This document shows positions 50,955-59,909 of a stretch of 64,000 nt of DNA, one piece after another. Each line of letters starts with the position of its first letter. The first letter of the stretch is position 1. The notes under the pieces are model-generated. The model saw only the letters and a program-made list of their open reading frames with translations, ran no database searches and was not told the origin of the DNA. The DNA comes from Microbacterium sp. C5A9 (GTDB taxonomy: Bacteria > Actinomycetota > Actinomycetes > Actinomycetales > Microbacteriaceae). Position numbers and translations under genes: made by a program. The stretch lies in assembly GCF_022627955.1 (NCBI RefSeq), contig NZ_JABXGD010000003.1:329918-393917 (forward strand), read 5' to 3'.

Positions 50955-52139
50955 ATGAGCTTCGACGCCGCCGCACAGCATCCGTTCGATTCCCGCACGA
51001 GGTTCGCCCTCGATCGACCCGAGAGTCGCAAGTGGAGTCTGCATCCGGGGAGCATCGGCGCCTGGGTGGCGGAGATGGACTTCGGCGTGGCGCCGGTGAT
51101 CGCCGAGGCGATGCATCGGGCCATCGACGAAGAGACCCTCGGCTACCTCTCGCCGCCGCTGGCCGCCCGGCTCGGAGAGGCGACCGCGGGGTGGATGCAG
51201 AGCGAGTACGGCTGGACGATCGACCCCGAGCGCGTGCACCCGGTGTCCGACGTAATGGCCGCGCTGCGGGTCGCCGTCGAGGAGTATGCGCCCGCGGGCT
51301 CGCCCGTGATCGTGCCGACGCCGGCGTATATGCCGTTTCTGACATATCTGCCGGCCATCGGGCATCCCGTCATCGAGATCCCCGGGGTCGAGGTCGAGGG
51401 GCGCTGGCATCACGACCTTCAGCGCATCGATGAGGCCTTCGCCGCGGGCGCGCGCACTCTCGTGCTGTGCAACCCCCACAATCCGACGGGCACGGTCGTC
51501 GAGCGCTCCGAGCTCGAGGCCCTGTCGGAGATCGTCGAGCGGCACGGCGGCCGGGTGTTCGCCGACGAGATCCACGCACCGCTGCGCTTCGACGGACGCC
51601 CCTTCACCCCGTATGCGTCTCTGTCGGAGGCGACCGCCGCGCACACCGTGACGGGCACGAGCGCGTCGAAGGCATGGAACATCCCCGGCCTGAAGACCGC
51701 CCAGCTGATCACCTCGAACGACGCCGATCAGCAGCTCTACCGCCGCTTCGGGTTCTCGGTGCAGCACGGCGCCGCCACCCTCGGGGTCGTGGCGTCGACG
51801 GCCGCCTACCGCGAGGGCAGGCCGTGGCTCGACGGGGTGCTCTCGTACCTGTCGGAATCGCGGCGCACGCTCGGGGCGCTGGTCGCCGAGCACCTGCCCA
51901 GCGCGGTGTATCGCGAGCCGGAGGCGACCTACATCGGGTGGATCGACACGACAGCGCTCGACATCGACGGGCCACCGGCCGCGTTCTTCCGCGAGCGCGC
52001 CGGTGTGGTGCTGACCGAGGGGGCCCTGCTCGGGCGCGGGTACGAGCACTTCGTCCGGGTGGTGTTCGCGACCCCGCGGCCGATCCTGCATGAGGCGTTC
52101 GCCGCGATGGGCGCTGCGGTCCGCGCGGAACGGGGTTGA
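50955..52139 (+). CDS. MalY/PatB-type PLP-dependent C-S lyase or aminotransferase
   Basis: A 394-residue class-I/II aminotransferase-fold enzyme of the MalY/PatB group, whose members cleave cystathionine and related sulfur amino acids. AEMDFGVAPVIAEAM and NPHNPTGTVVERSEL are subgroup motifs, FADEIHAPLRF carries the pyridoxal-binding Asp, and TSASKAWNIPGLK carries the Schiff-base Lys. The C terminus ends FVRVVFATPRPIL, the usual carboxylate-binding Arg region. It follows a short ORF with a strong ribosome site. A second copy lies at 60495-61682 on the other strand. Confidence 0.9.
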   Translation: MSFDAAAQHPFDSRTRFALDRPESRKWSLHPGSIGAWVAEMDFGVAPVIAEAMHRAIDEETLGYLSPPLAARLGEATAGWMQSEYGWTIDPERVHPVSDVMAALRVAVEEYAPAGSPVIVPTPAYMPFLTYLPAIGHPVIEIPGVEVEGRWHHDLQRIDEAFAAGARTLVLCNPHNPTGTVVERSELEALSEIVERHGGRVFADEIHAPLRFDGRPFTPYASLSEATAAHTVTGTSASKAWNIPGLKTAQLITSNDADQQLYRRFGFSVQHGAATLGVVASTAAYREGRPWLDGVLSYLSESRRTLGALVAEHLPSAVYREPEATYIGWIDTTALDIDGPPAAFFRERAGVVLTEGALLGRGYEHFVRVVFATPRPILHEAFAAMGAAVRAERG

Positions 52140-52170
52140 TTCCGCTCGCGCGGCGGCTCGCTGCGCAAGG

Positions 52171-53235
52171 TCAGAGGTGCGTGTGCGGAACGGGCGAAAG
52201 AGCGTCCGTGAGTTCCGGCGTCGACGTGCGGAGCACGGGGTAGCCCTCGAGCACGACGCACCGGCCTGATGCACGCTCCTCCGATTCGGCGAGCCGGAAT
52301 GCCTCTTCGGCTGCTTCGAGCCAGGGCAGGTGGATGGTCGTGAGCGGCGGATCGATGTCGCGGAGAGCCGGCATGTCGTCGCATCCGGCGACAGCGATGT
52401 CCCGGCCGATGACGATCCCCTGCTCGCGCAGGCGCACCGAGAGACCGATCGCCATGGAGTCGTTCACGCAGAAGACGACATCGGGAAGCGGCTGGCGGCG
52501 AAGGATCTCGCCCGCTGCCCGATAGCCGCCGTCGTGGCTCGATGCCTGCTGCAGCACACGGTCGAGCGGCACGGTCAGCCCGCTCTGTGCCCAGCCCTCG
52601 ATGAATCCCGCCGTGCGGTCGCGAGAGATCTGCCCGAGTCCGACTCCGCCGACGATCATCGGGTCGCGGTAGCCGATCCCGGCGAGCGAGGAGGCCAGTG
52701 CGGCCGCGGCGCGGCGGTCATCGACGACCACCGAGTCGAAGGGCATTCCGGCTACGCCGATCACGACGACGCGGCATCCTTCGGCTTCCGCGTGAGTGAG
52801 TTCGGCGGCGAGCTCGGTCATCCCCTCGCTGGTCGACGAATCGGTGCCCACGTAGACGATCACCGACGGTCGCTGCCCGCGAAGCAGCCGGATGGCGCTC
52901 GAGGTCGCGTCGATCGCCGCCGTCTGGGCGACTGCGGTGGTGACGAGCATCCCGCGTTTCGTGGCTGCGTGGAAGACGCCCGTCATCACCGGGTTCTGGT
53001 AATCGTCGGGGATGTCGCCGACGACGAGTCCGACGGCTCGCGAGCGCCCCAGAGCCACGGCCTGCGCGGCGAGGTTGGTCGCATAACCGAGGCGGGTGGC
53101 GACCGCCCGCACTCGGGCCTGCGTCGTCTCACTGACTCGCCCCGTGCGTCCGTTGAGGGTGCGCGACGCGGTCGATACCGAGACCTCCGCTTCACGGGCC
53201 ACGTCTTCCAACGTGACGGCGCCGTTCTCAGTCAT
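52171..53235 (-). CDS. LacI family transcriptional regulator of the second sugar operon
   Basis: A 354-residue LacI-type regulator. The DNA-binding head VTLEDVAREAEVSVSTASRT ends with the hinge helix NLAAQAVALGRSRAVGLVVG; the rest is the two-lobed sugar-sensing domain (IPDDYQNPVMTGVFHAATKR, DIAVAGCDDMPALRDIDPPL). AAGGAA is six bases before ATG 53235. It lies 35 bases behind the last permease gene in the same direction and probably binds the two operator arms flanking the operon promoter at 56536-56614, releasing them when the imported sugar is present. Confidence 0.9.
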   Translation of the reverse strand: MTENGAVTLEDVAREAEVSVSTASRTLNGRTGRVSETTQARVRAVATRLGYATNLAAQAVALGRSRAVGLVVGDIPDDYQNPVMTGVFHAATKRGMLVTTAVAQTAAIDATSSAIRLLRGQRPSVIVYVGTDSSTSEGMTELAAELTHAEAEGCRVVVIGVAGMPFDSVVVDDRRAAAALASSLAGIGYRDPMIVGGVGLGQISRDRTAGFIEGWAQSGLTVPLDRVLQQASSHDGGYRAAGEILRRQPLPDVVFCVNDSMAIGLSVRLREQGIVIGRDIAVAGCDDMPALRDIDPPLTTIHLPWLEAAEEAFRLAESEERASGRCVVLEGYPVLRTSTPELTDALSPVPHTHL

Positions 53236-53270
53236 CGGATTCCTTCGAGTGCGTGCGGTGCGAGGATAGG

Positions 53271-54197
53271 TCACTTTATCGCGCCGAGCGTCACGCCTGT
53301 CTTCCAATAGCGCTGCATCGAGATCATCATGATGGCGAGCGGGATCACCGAGATGAGCGCCCCGGTGATGGTCAGGGCGGTGAGATCGACCACGGAGTCG
53401 GAGCGGTTGACGAACCAGCTGTACAGGCCGACGGCGAGGGTCCATTTGTCGGATCCGCGGAGCATCGTGAGGGGCAGGAAGAAGTTGTTCCAGTTCGCCA
53501 CGAACAGCAGGATGAACACGGTCGCCGCGCCGGTGCGCATCATCGGCAGGACGATGGTGAAGAAGATGCGCCACTCGCTCGCACCGTCGATGCGTGCTGC
53601 TTCGAGAAGCTCGTCGGGGATCGACCCGTCGACATAGACCTTCGCGAGGTACGCGCCGAAAGGCGAGACGAAGAACGGGATCAGCACCGCCCACATCGTG
53701 TCGACGATGCCCAGCTGCGAGAACAGCAGGAAGAGCGGCAGCGTGATCAGGGTGCTGGGGATCAGGAACGACCCGACCACGATTCCGAGTCCGACGCCGC
53801 GCCCGCGGTAGCTGAACTTCGAGAGGGAGTAGCCCACGGCGATCGAGATGAGTGTGCACACAGCCGCACCCACCCCCGCGTAGAGGACGGTGTTGAGCAC
53901 CCACCGGAAGAAGATGCCGTCCTGGTAGGTGGCGAGTGACTCGAGGTTGCTCCAGAGGTTGAAGTCGGCGAACCACAGTCCGTTCGAGTTGTAGAGGTCG
54001 CGGCGGTCCTTCGTGGCGTTGACGATCAGCCACCAGATCGGCGCCACCGAGTACAGCGCGAACAGGATCAGCCCGATCAGGGCGACGAGCTGTTCCGAGC
54101 CTGCGCGACGGCGCGGGCGGGCGATGCGGTCGCCGAGGGCCTCGGGCTGCGGCGCCGCCGCGTGTCGTGGGCGCGCTTCGCGGTAGTCGACGGTCAC
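53271..54197 (-). CDS. Sugar ABC importer permease, MalG type (second system)
   Basis: A 308-residue permease with a basic cytoplasmic N-terminal tail, six helices from GSEQLVALIGLILFALYSVA, and the EAA loop ELLEAARIDGASEWRIFFTI. FVANWNNFFLPLTML near the C terminus is the MalG-type signature. GTG 54197 overlaps the stop of the preceding permease gene (GTGA). It forms the channel with that partner. The longer frame upstream is unsupported. Confidence 0.92.
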   Translation of the reverse strand: MTVDYREARPRHAAAPQPEALGDRIARPRRRAGSEQLVALIGLILFALYSVAPIWWLIVNATKDRRDLYNSNGLWFADFNLWSNLESLATYQDGIFFRWVLNTVLYAGVGAAVCTLISIAVGYSLSKFSYRGRGVGLGIVVGSFLIPSTLITLPLFLLFSQLGIVDTMWAVLIPFFVSPFGAYLAKVYVDGSIPDELLEAARIDGASEWRIFFTIVLPMMRTGAATVFILLFVANWNNFFLPLTMLRGSDKWTLAVGLYSWFVNRSDSVVDLTALTITGALISVIPLAIMMISMQRYWKTGVTLGAIK

Positions 54198-55165
54198 GAC
54201 GCGTCCTTCCGGGTGGTCAGCTTGTAGAAGCCGAACGAGAGCACGCCCAGCACGGCGGCGAGCACGACCGAAAGTGCGGCCGCGTAGTTGTAGTTGTTGC
54301 TGGCGAAGGCCTGGAAGTAGATCGACATGATCGGGGTGAAGTCCTTGGTCACCGTCTCGGGCGACGCCGCACGGAACAGCAGCGGCTCGTTGAAGATCTG
54401 CAGCATGCCGATGATCGACAGCAGCCCGGTGAGCACGAGGCTTCCCCGGATGGCGGGGATCTTGATCGACCACGCGATGCGCGCGGCCCCCGCCCCGTCG
54501 ACGCGGGCCGCCTCGAGCACCGACCTGTCGACTCCACGCAGCGAGCCGTAGAGGATCAGCATGTTGAAGCCGAGCACCATCCAGACGATGAGGTTGCCGA
54601 TCGAGATCCACAGCATCGACGGTGAGAAGAGGTTCACCTCGATGCCGAAGAGGTCGCCCACCGCGGTGAAGGGGCCGACTCGCGGCGAGTAGAGGTAGAC
54701 CCAGATCAACGAGGCGACGATCGCCGGCACCATGTAGGGCACGAGCAGTGCGGTGCGGAATCCGCTGGCGCGGACCTCCGAGGTCAAGCTGTCGAGCAGC
54801 AGAGCGGCGGTCAGGCTGAGGCCCAGCGAGATCGGGATCTGGATGACGGCGAAGATCGCCACACGCACCATCGAGCCCCAGAAACCCTCGTCGCTGAACG
54901 CGCGCACATAGTTGTCGAGTCCGGCGAAGACGACCTCGGTGCCGCCGAGCCCGAGTCCGCCGCTGGACTTCACCGAGAAGAAGCTCTGCTGGATCGCATA
55001 GAGGATCGGCAGGACGAAGACGAACGCGAAACCGACGTAGAACGGTGCCGCGAACGCCATCCCGGCACGATTCTGGGATGCTCGCCAGCCGCGCCGCGCG
55101 GAGGGCACGGTGCCCGCCGCGCGACGCGTCGTGCCCGACGGCAGGGGAGAGGGGGAGATCGTCAT
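54194..55165 (-). CDS. Sugar ABC importer permease, MalF type (second system)
   Basis: A 323-residue permease with a 30-residue cytoplasmic lead, six helices starting at AGMAFAAPFYVGFAFVFVLP and the EAA loop SVLEAARVDGAGAARIAWSI. The segment after helix 5 (ILYGSLRGVDRSVLEAARVD) is the standard MalF-type coupling region. It lies 12 bases behind the binding-protein gene. No ATPase is encoded nearby, so a shared MsmK/UgpC-type ATPase elsewhere is expected. Confidence 0.92.
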   Translation of the reverse strand: MTISPSPLPSGTTRRAAGTVPSARRGWRASQNRAGMAFAAPFYVGFAFVFVLPILYAIQQSFFSVKSSGGLGLGGTEVVFAGLDNYVRAFSDEGFWGSMVRVAIFAVIQIPISLGLSLTAALLLDSLTSEVRASGFRTALLVPYMVPAIVASLIWVYLYSPRVGPFTAVGDLFGIEVNLFSPSMLWISIGNLIVWMVLGFNMLILYGSLRGVDRSVLEAARVDGAGAARIAWSIKIPAIRGSLVLTGLLSIIGMLQIFNEPLLFRAASPETVTKDFTPIMSIYFQAFASNNYNYAAALSVVLAAVLGVLSFGFYKLTTRKDAS

Positions 55166-55177
55166 GGCGGTGGGCTG

Positions 55178-56494
55178 CTACTCCGCGACCTGGATGTTCT
55201 TCGAGGTCAGGTCGTCGATGGTCCACTGCTGCATATGCTCGAGCAGCTCCTGCATGGTCGCCTCCTTGGTGATCACCTTGGCCCACCAGTCGGTGAGCTC
55301 CTCGGTGGCGGATGCCTGGTTGGGACCTTCGATCATCGACCGGGCCATGCTGGCGGCATCGAGCACCACGGCGGGCGCGTCGGCGCGGGTGTCGCCGAGC
55401 AGCTCGTTCGGCAGCAGCCGGTCGATGACCGACTCGGGATCGGCGACGACGGGGAACGCCGCCGCACCTTCGGTCGGATCGGCGAGCAGGGCGATGGCGT
55501 CTGCGTCGGTGGCGGTCCAGCGAGCGAACTCGACGGCTGTCTCAGGGTGGTCGCTCGACGGAGAGATCCCGTAGATGTTGTAGTAGCTCGGCGAGACGAG
55601 ATCGGTCGAGGTGGACTCCGCCGGGTACGGCGCGAGCTCCCACTCCCCGATCGACGCGGCGAAGTTCTGTTCGTAGACCGGCAGCTGCCACGTCGAGGTG
55701 GTGAACTGCGACAGCTGACCGGATGCGAAGAACTGCATCAGGGCATCCCACTCGATGTAGGTGTTGTTCGAGACGATGTCGGCGTCGATGGCCTGCTGGA
55801 TGATCTCTCCGGCAGCGAGGGACTCCTTCGAGGTGAAGCCGATCTTCCAGGCGTCATCCTCGGGCTGCCACCACTCGGCACCGAACTGCGTCGCGAGGTC
55901 GCGCAGGTACGAGGGATCCTCGCCCGGCAGGTTCATGCTCTTGACGTCACCCTGCTGCTGCATCGTCTTCGCCTGGTCGAGGAACTCGGCCCAGTCAGCA
56001 GGAGCCTCGAATCCGAATCGGCCGAAGGTCGCGGTGTTGATCGCGTTGAAAGTCGGGTTGGTCGCGTACGGCACGCCGACCACGGTGTCGCCCACGCTCA
56101 CGAAGTCGAAGGCGCCCTCGGCGATCGCTCCGTCATCGTTGTCGAACCATTCGGAGATGTCGCGCGAGACGCCGTCGGCGAGGAAGGACACCGAATAGGT
56201 GCGAGGCACCTCGAAGACATCGGGGGCGTTGCCCGCCGTCGTGGCGTTCTGCAGCGCCTGGGAGAGGTCGGCATCGCCACCCTGCTCCACGTAGGTGATC
56301 TGCGCCTCGGGGTGTTCCTTGTTCCACAGGTCCACCTGGGCCTTCTGGCCTGCGGTCTTTCCCCAGAACGTCAGCTCGATCGGGTTCTCCGCCGACCCGG
56401 CATCTGCGGTGCCGCTCGAGCTGCCCGAACATGCAGTGAGGCTCAGGGCCAGTCCACCGGCTGCGATGGCCATCAACGCCTTTCGCGGTGTCAT
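55178..56494 (-). CDS. Extracellular sugar-binding lipoprotein (second CUT1 system)
   Basis: A 438-residue solute-binding protein of family 1. The lipobox LALSLTAC is near residue 21. ENPIELTFWGKTAGQKAQVD is the usual first strand, TYSVSFLADGVSRDISEWFD and VGVPYATNPTFNAIN mark the first lobe, and the aromatic-rich WWQPEDDAWKIG and TSTWQLPVYEQN may line the sugar site. ATG 56494 has GGGAGA six bases upstream. First gene of the operon SBP-permease-permease-LacI, with a strong promoter under two operator arms. Substrate unknown. Confidence 0.91.
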   Translation of the reverse strand: MTPRKALMAIAAGGLALSLTACSGSSSGTADAGSAENPIELTFWGKTAGQKAQVDLWNKEHPEAQITYVEQGGDADLSQALQNATTAGNAPDVFEVPRTYSVSFLADGVSRDISEWFDNDDGAIAEGAFDFVSVGDTVVGVPYATNPTFNAINTATFGRFGFEAPADWAEFLDQAKTMQQQGDVKSMNLPGEDPSYLRDLATQFGAEWWQPEDDAWKIGFTSKESLAAGEIIQQAIDADIVSNNTYIEWDALMQFFASGQLSQFTTSTWQLPVYEQNFAASIGEWELAPYPAESTSTDLVSPSYYNIYGISPSSDHPETAVEFARWTATDADAIALLADPTEGAAAFPVVADPESVIDRLLPNELLGDTRADAPAVVLDAASMARSMIEGPNQASATEELTDWWAKVITKEATMQELLEHMQQWTIDDLTSKNIQVAE

Positions 56495-56535
56495 CTTCTT
56501 CTCCCTTGACGAAGGTGATGTGTCGCTCACAGTGA

Positions 56536-56614
56536 GCAAGCGCTATCACGCTAGAACGCCAAATCGCTCTTGTCAATCATGAATTCAGCGATGTGATGTT
56601 GAGCTAGCGCTTGC
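56536..56614 (-). promoter_or_regulatory. Promoter with two LacI-type operator arms for the second sugar operon
   Basis: On the minus strand TTGACA (56571-56576) and TAGCGT (56548-56553) are separated by 17 bases. GCAAGCGCTA (56536-56545), just past the -10, is the exact reverse complement of TAGCGCTTGC (56605-56614), upstream of the -35. Both share the AGCGCT core common to LacI-family sites. A tetramer could loop the 69 bases between them. The divergent hydrolase promoter may be affected too. Confidence 0.8.
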
Positions 56615-56675
56615 GCAACTTGCGCACACTGCGGCAGAGTGAAGATCATTCGCCTGGTGATCGGAAAGGACCGTG

Positions 56676-57485
56676 GTGGCCGCAGTGACGCGCACGCCGG
56701 TGGTATTGGTGCACGGCTGGGCAGGGTCGGCCGAGAGCTGGCGGCCTGTGCAGGACGCACTCGATCCGCAGCGGTGGGATGCGGTCGCCGTCCCGCTTCC
56801 CGGTTCACCGGGCGGAGCATCGGGGCCCGCGACGATCGGTCACGCGGTACGGACTGTGGTCGAGGTGCTCGAAGGACTGCCGTGCCCTGCTGTGCTGGTC
56901 GGGCACTCGATGGGGGCGCAGGTCACTCTTCTCGCTCACGGTCTCATGCCCGACCTCGTGCAGAGCGAGGTGGTGATCGACGCGGCGTACGCGGGGGATC
57001 CGGCATCGCGATCGCAGATGGCCAGATGGGCGGCGGCGATCGAGCGCGACGGACTGCCGAGGGTGTCGAAGTTCTTCGCCTTGGCGACACGAGGGATGCC
57101 GCCGGATGCTGCGCGACGGGTGCTGGCTGACGTGAACGAGACCACCCCGGCGGTGATCGCGTCATACCTGAGGTCTGAGTACGTCGATCCGGATGCCATC
57201 GGGTTGAGTCCCGCTACCCAGGGCGCGGCGAGATCGCGTCGGAAGCCGGTGCTGTCGTTGCACTCCACGCACGACAGCATGCGGCGAGAGGCTTCGCTCG
57301 TGACTCCGCCAGGGTCTGCCTCGAACCTCTGGGATGGGCACGGGCACTACCTGCATCTCGAAGATCCGACGCGGTTCGCTCGGGTACTTCTCGACTGGCG
57401 ACGCATGCACGGCGGCACCCCACGAGGCGACATCGGTCATCGGGTCGCACCGCTCGGGCGCGCACAGAGTCCCGCGCCGAGGTGA
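56676..57485 (+). CDS. Alpha/beta hydrolase
   Basis: A 269-residue serine hydrolase. VVLVHGWAGSAESWRPVQ is the oxyanion strand, LVGHSMGAQ the nucleophile elbow, and GHGHYLHLEDP carries the catalytic His. The Asp follows from LSLHSTHDSM. There is no signal peptide, so it is cytoplasmic. The second of two adjacent GTG codons (56676) is preferred because AAAGGA lies five bases before it. It diverges from the sugar operon over 181 bases that contain the LacI-type arms, so it may share sugar control. Substrate unknown. Confidence 0.87.
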   Translation: MAAVTRTPVVLVHGWAGSAESWRPVQDALDPQRWDAVAVPLPGSPGGASGPATIGHAVRTVVEVLEGLPCPAVLVGHSMGAQVTLLAHGLMPDLVQSEVVIDAAYAGDPASRSQMARWAAAIERDGLPRVSKFFALATRGMPPDAARRVLADVNETTPAVIASYLRSEYVDPDAIGLSPATQGAARSRRKPVLSLHSTHDSMRREASLVTPPGSASNLWDGHGHYLHLEDPTRFARVLLDWRRMHGGTPRGDIGHRVAPLGRAQSPAPR

Positions 57486-57498
57486 CGCCCGCCGTGGA

Positions 57499-58497
57499 TC
57501 ACTTGTCGCAGGCGATGCCGTCTCCGTCACGGTCGAGGTCGTAGATGTCCGACCCGACGATCCGCACCGGACCCTGCACATAGGCGGGGCCGTCACCGCT
57601 GCCGCCGGCGCAGTCGACGTCGCTCGCGATCGGCACACAGGCATCCGCATAGTTCGGGTCGCAGCCACCGCCCTGCGGGACCAGCGGCACGGGAGCCGCC
57701 GGAACCGGGGCGGCCTCGGCCACCGGGGCGGGCGCGGGAGCAGGTGCAGGCGCCTTGCTTCCGATCGCGGTCACCTCGTTCACCGGTGCGGTCTGCACGA
57801 TCTCGCTGACGATCTCGCGGGCCGTCTCCACACCGTCCACCACCGTCACGCGGTAGGTGATGACCTTCAGCCCGTCGACGCCCGCGGTGACCAGTGCCGT
57901 CACGCCCTGGTCGAGGTTCGGATCTTCGGTCGTCGTGGCCTCGAACGGCACGAGCACCTCTTCGGTGGCCGTCTGGATCGTCGTCGGAACGGGGGTCGGC
58001 GTCGGAGACGCTTCCGCCTGCGGGGTCGCCGACGCGGTCGGCACGGTCGCGAAGGTCTGCGGCTCGGATGCCGTCGGCGTCGCCGTGCCCGTGCTGGCGC
58101 TCGCGATGCCGCCGCCGGTCACGAGCAGTGCGGCGACGCCGAGAGCGACGAGTCCCGAGGGGCGCGACCGCAGTCCGAGCGCCGGGGCGGGGCGCACCAG
58201 CAGCACGAACAGCGCCACGATGACCGCGGCGACGATCGCGAAGATCATCACGACGGGTGCGTATCGCGCGAGGATGCCGCCGGCCACGAGCGACCCGGCG
58301 ACGATGCCGGCGATGCGCCATCCGCTGCGACGCGGCGCGGGAGAGGGCGCGGGCGCCTCGACGGGCTGCTGCCGCTGCGAGGTCGCGGCGGCGGCGGGCG
58401 ACGGGGCGGTCGCCGCGCTCCACTGATGGCCGTCCCACCAGCGCAGCTGGTTCGGGTTCTCGGGATCGGGATGCCACGCGGCAGGCGGCTGAGACAT
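57499..58497 (-). CDS. Membrane protein with DUF2510, G5 and Excalibur domains
   Basis: A 332-residue protein. Residues 1-25 carry a DUF2510 motif (WHPDPENPNQLRWWDG). Three hydrophobic segments follow (about 55-140), then a Thr/Pro-rich linker. A G5 domain spans about 205-275 (VLVPFEATTTEDPNLDQG, TYRVTVVDGVETAREIVS), and the C terminus is an Excalibur calcium-binding module (IYDLDRDGDGIACDK, DxDxDGxxCE pattern). G5 and Excalibur modules bind cell-wall sugars and calcium outside the cell. ATG 58497 is chosen where DUF2510 begins; the open frame extends to 58578. No neighbours suggest a role. Confidence 0.88.
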   Translation of the reverse strand: MSQPPAAWHPDPENPNQLRWWDGHQWSAATAPSPAAAATSQRQQPVEAPAPSPAPRRSGWRIAGIVAGSLVAGGILARYAPVVMIFAIVAAVIVALFVLLVRPAPALGLRSRPSGLVALGVAALLVTGGGIASASTGTATPTASEPQTFATVPTASATPQAEASPTPTPVPTTIQTATEEVLVPFEATTTEDPNLDQGVTALVTAGVDGLKVITYRVTVVDGVETAREIVSEIVQTAPVNEVTAIGSKAPAPAPAPAPVAEAAPVPAAPVPLVPQGGGCDPNYADACVPIASDVDCAGGSGDGPAYVQGPVRIVGSDIYDLDRDGDGIACDK

Positions 58498-58799
58498 GAA
58501 GGTTCCCCTCGACGATGAGGCGACGAATCGCCGGCGCCCCCAGAGCGCCTCGACCTGTATATCGGTTACGAGACGCACCGGACAAGTAACGATTCAGTCG
58601 CCGCGGCGCGCGGTGGATCATCCGTGCGGGGTCGATGGACCACCGCATCCGGCCGTCGGCGGGGCTCTTCTGACCCCGCACGCCCGGGGCGGTGCGTTTT
58701 CGGCCCCGCACGGTCGCGGCAGCGGCGCGCACGACTCCGCCACGACACGAGCCACCCCGTTCGCCGCGGATCGGAGCATCCTGTGCCAGCGTGTCTGTC
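58498..58799. other. 302-base gap without a supported gene
   Basis: Between the divergently read G5/Excalibur and membrane-protein genes. It holds a small stem GGCGA-CGAA-TCGCC near 58521-58534 and repeated GACCCCGCAC/GGCCCCGCAC words around 58672-58712. I see no clear promoter, RNA or ORF. Confidence 0.4.
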
Positions 58800-59762
58800 A
58801 TGACTGCCGCCACCGCCGCCCACGCGGCGACGCCGCCCGCTCGCCTTCTGCCGTTCCTCATCGGGGTCGGCGGCGGCATCCTGGGCCTCCTGCCGTGGAT
58901 CCTCGGTGGTGCCCGCCTGCCGCTGCAGAACCTCTGGGTGATCGCGACGATGCCCGACGCGATGCCACTCGTGCTCCTGCCGGTCAGCCAGTACTACGTC
59001 ATCGTCCTGTTCGCGATCGTGCTGCTCGGCGGGGTGTTCGCCGGCCTCGCGGTGCGCCTCGTCGCCCGGCGCCGCGCGCTCGCCGTCTGGCCCGCCGCGC
59101 TCGGTGTGCTGGCGGTGCATGCGCTCGCGATCGTCGAGAGCTTCGGCATGACGGCGACCGGACTCGCCCTCGGCTCCGACATCCAGGCGGTCGTCTACCT
59201 CGTCGGGCTCCTCGGCGGGGCGATCGCGGCGACCCTGCTGGCACAGCTCGCGTTCTGGATGACATTGCACCGATCCGACGGCATCGCCGCATTCGGCGTC
59301 GCGCTCGCCGCGGTGCCGTTCGGAGAGTGGGTCGGACGCTGGTTCCTCGCGTTCACGGGCGAGGTCTTCCCTCCGGTGTTCCTGCCCGCGGTGGTGCAGT
59401 GGGTTCCGGCGATCGTCGTCGGTCTGGCGCTCGTCTGGTGCGGGGTGCGCCCGCTGCGGCGACTCCTCGTCTGGGTCGTGTCGCTGCTCGTGCTGTGGCT
59501 GCTGCCGGCCGTGCTGATGTCGATGCTGTACGCGCTCGGATCCCGCGTGATCCTGGGCGACTTCGCCGAGATGGCCACGGCTGCGGTGCGGATCTTCCCG
59601 GCGCTTCTCGCCGAAGACGGCGTACTGCCGGTGGTCGCGGCGCTGGTGATCGGCATCGTCGGCACGGTCGTGCGGATGCTCGTCGGGCGGACCAGCGACC
59701 CCAGGCCGGACACCGAGCCGTCGCCGTCCCCCGCGCCCGCGGGTGCACACGAACACCGCTGA
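58800..59762 (+). CDS. Multi-pass membrane protein of unknown function
   Basis: I do not recognise a family. The 320-residue protein has about eight hydrophobic segments (LLPFLIGVGGGILGLLPWIL, YYVIVLFAIVLLGGVFAGLA, LVGLLGGAIAATLLAQLAFW, VSLLVLWLLPAVLMSMLYAL, VVAALVIGIVGTVVRMLV among them) and a hydrophilic Pro/Ser/His tail. Short loops suggest a transporter or assembly factor. ATG 58800 is the first codon before the hydrophobic start. Nothing in context helps. Confidence 0.7.
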   Translation: MTAATAAHAATPPARLLPFLIGVGGGILGLLPWILGGARLPLQNLWVIATMPDAMPLVLLPVSQYYVIVLFAIVLLGGVFAGLAVRLVARRRALAVWPAALGVLAVHALAIVESFGMTATGLALGSDIQAVVYLVGLLGGAIAATLLAQLAFWMTLHRSDGIAAFGVALAAVPFGEWVGRWFLAFTGEVFPPVFLPAVVQWVPAIVVGLALVWCGVRPLRRLLVWVVSLLVLWLLPAVLMSMLYALGSRVILGDFAEMATAAVRIFPALLAEDGVLPVVAALVIGIVGTVVRMLVGRTSDPRPDTEPSPSPAPAGAHEHR

Positions 59763-59897
59763 TCGGTGAATATCGACATCCGTCATCATCGGCCGCGATG
59801 CCGGACATATCTCACGTGACGACCTGCGGGTGGCCCTCGGGGTCACCGCGTGAGCCGGTGAAGGCACGGCGCTGCCAGCCGCCCGACGATGCCCTGC

Positions 59898-59903
59898 CAG
59901 TAT
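59898..59903 (+). promoter_or_regulatory. -10 element deciding the lipoprotein start
   Basis: CAGTAT lies six bases before ATG 59910, so that codon rather than the in-frame ATG at 59889 is favoured (leaderless start). Confidence 0.45.
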
Positions 59904-59909
59904 CGAAGC

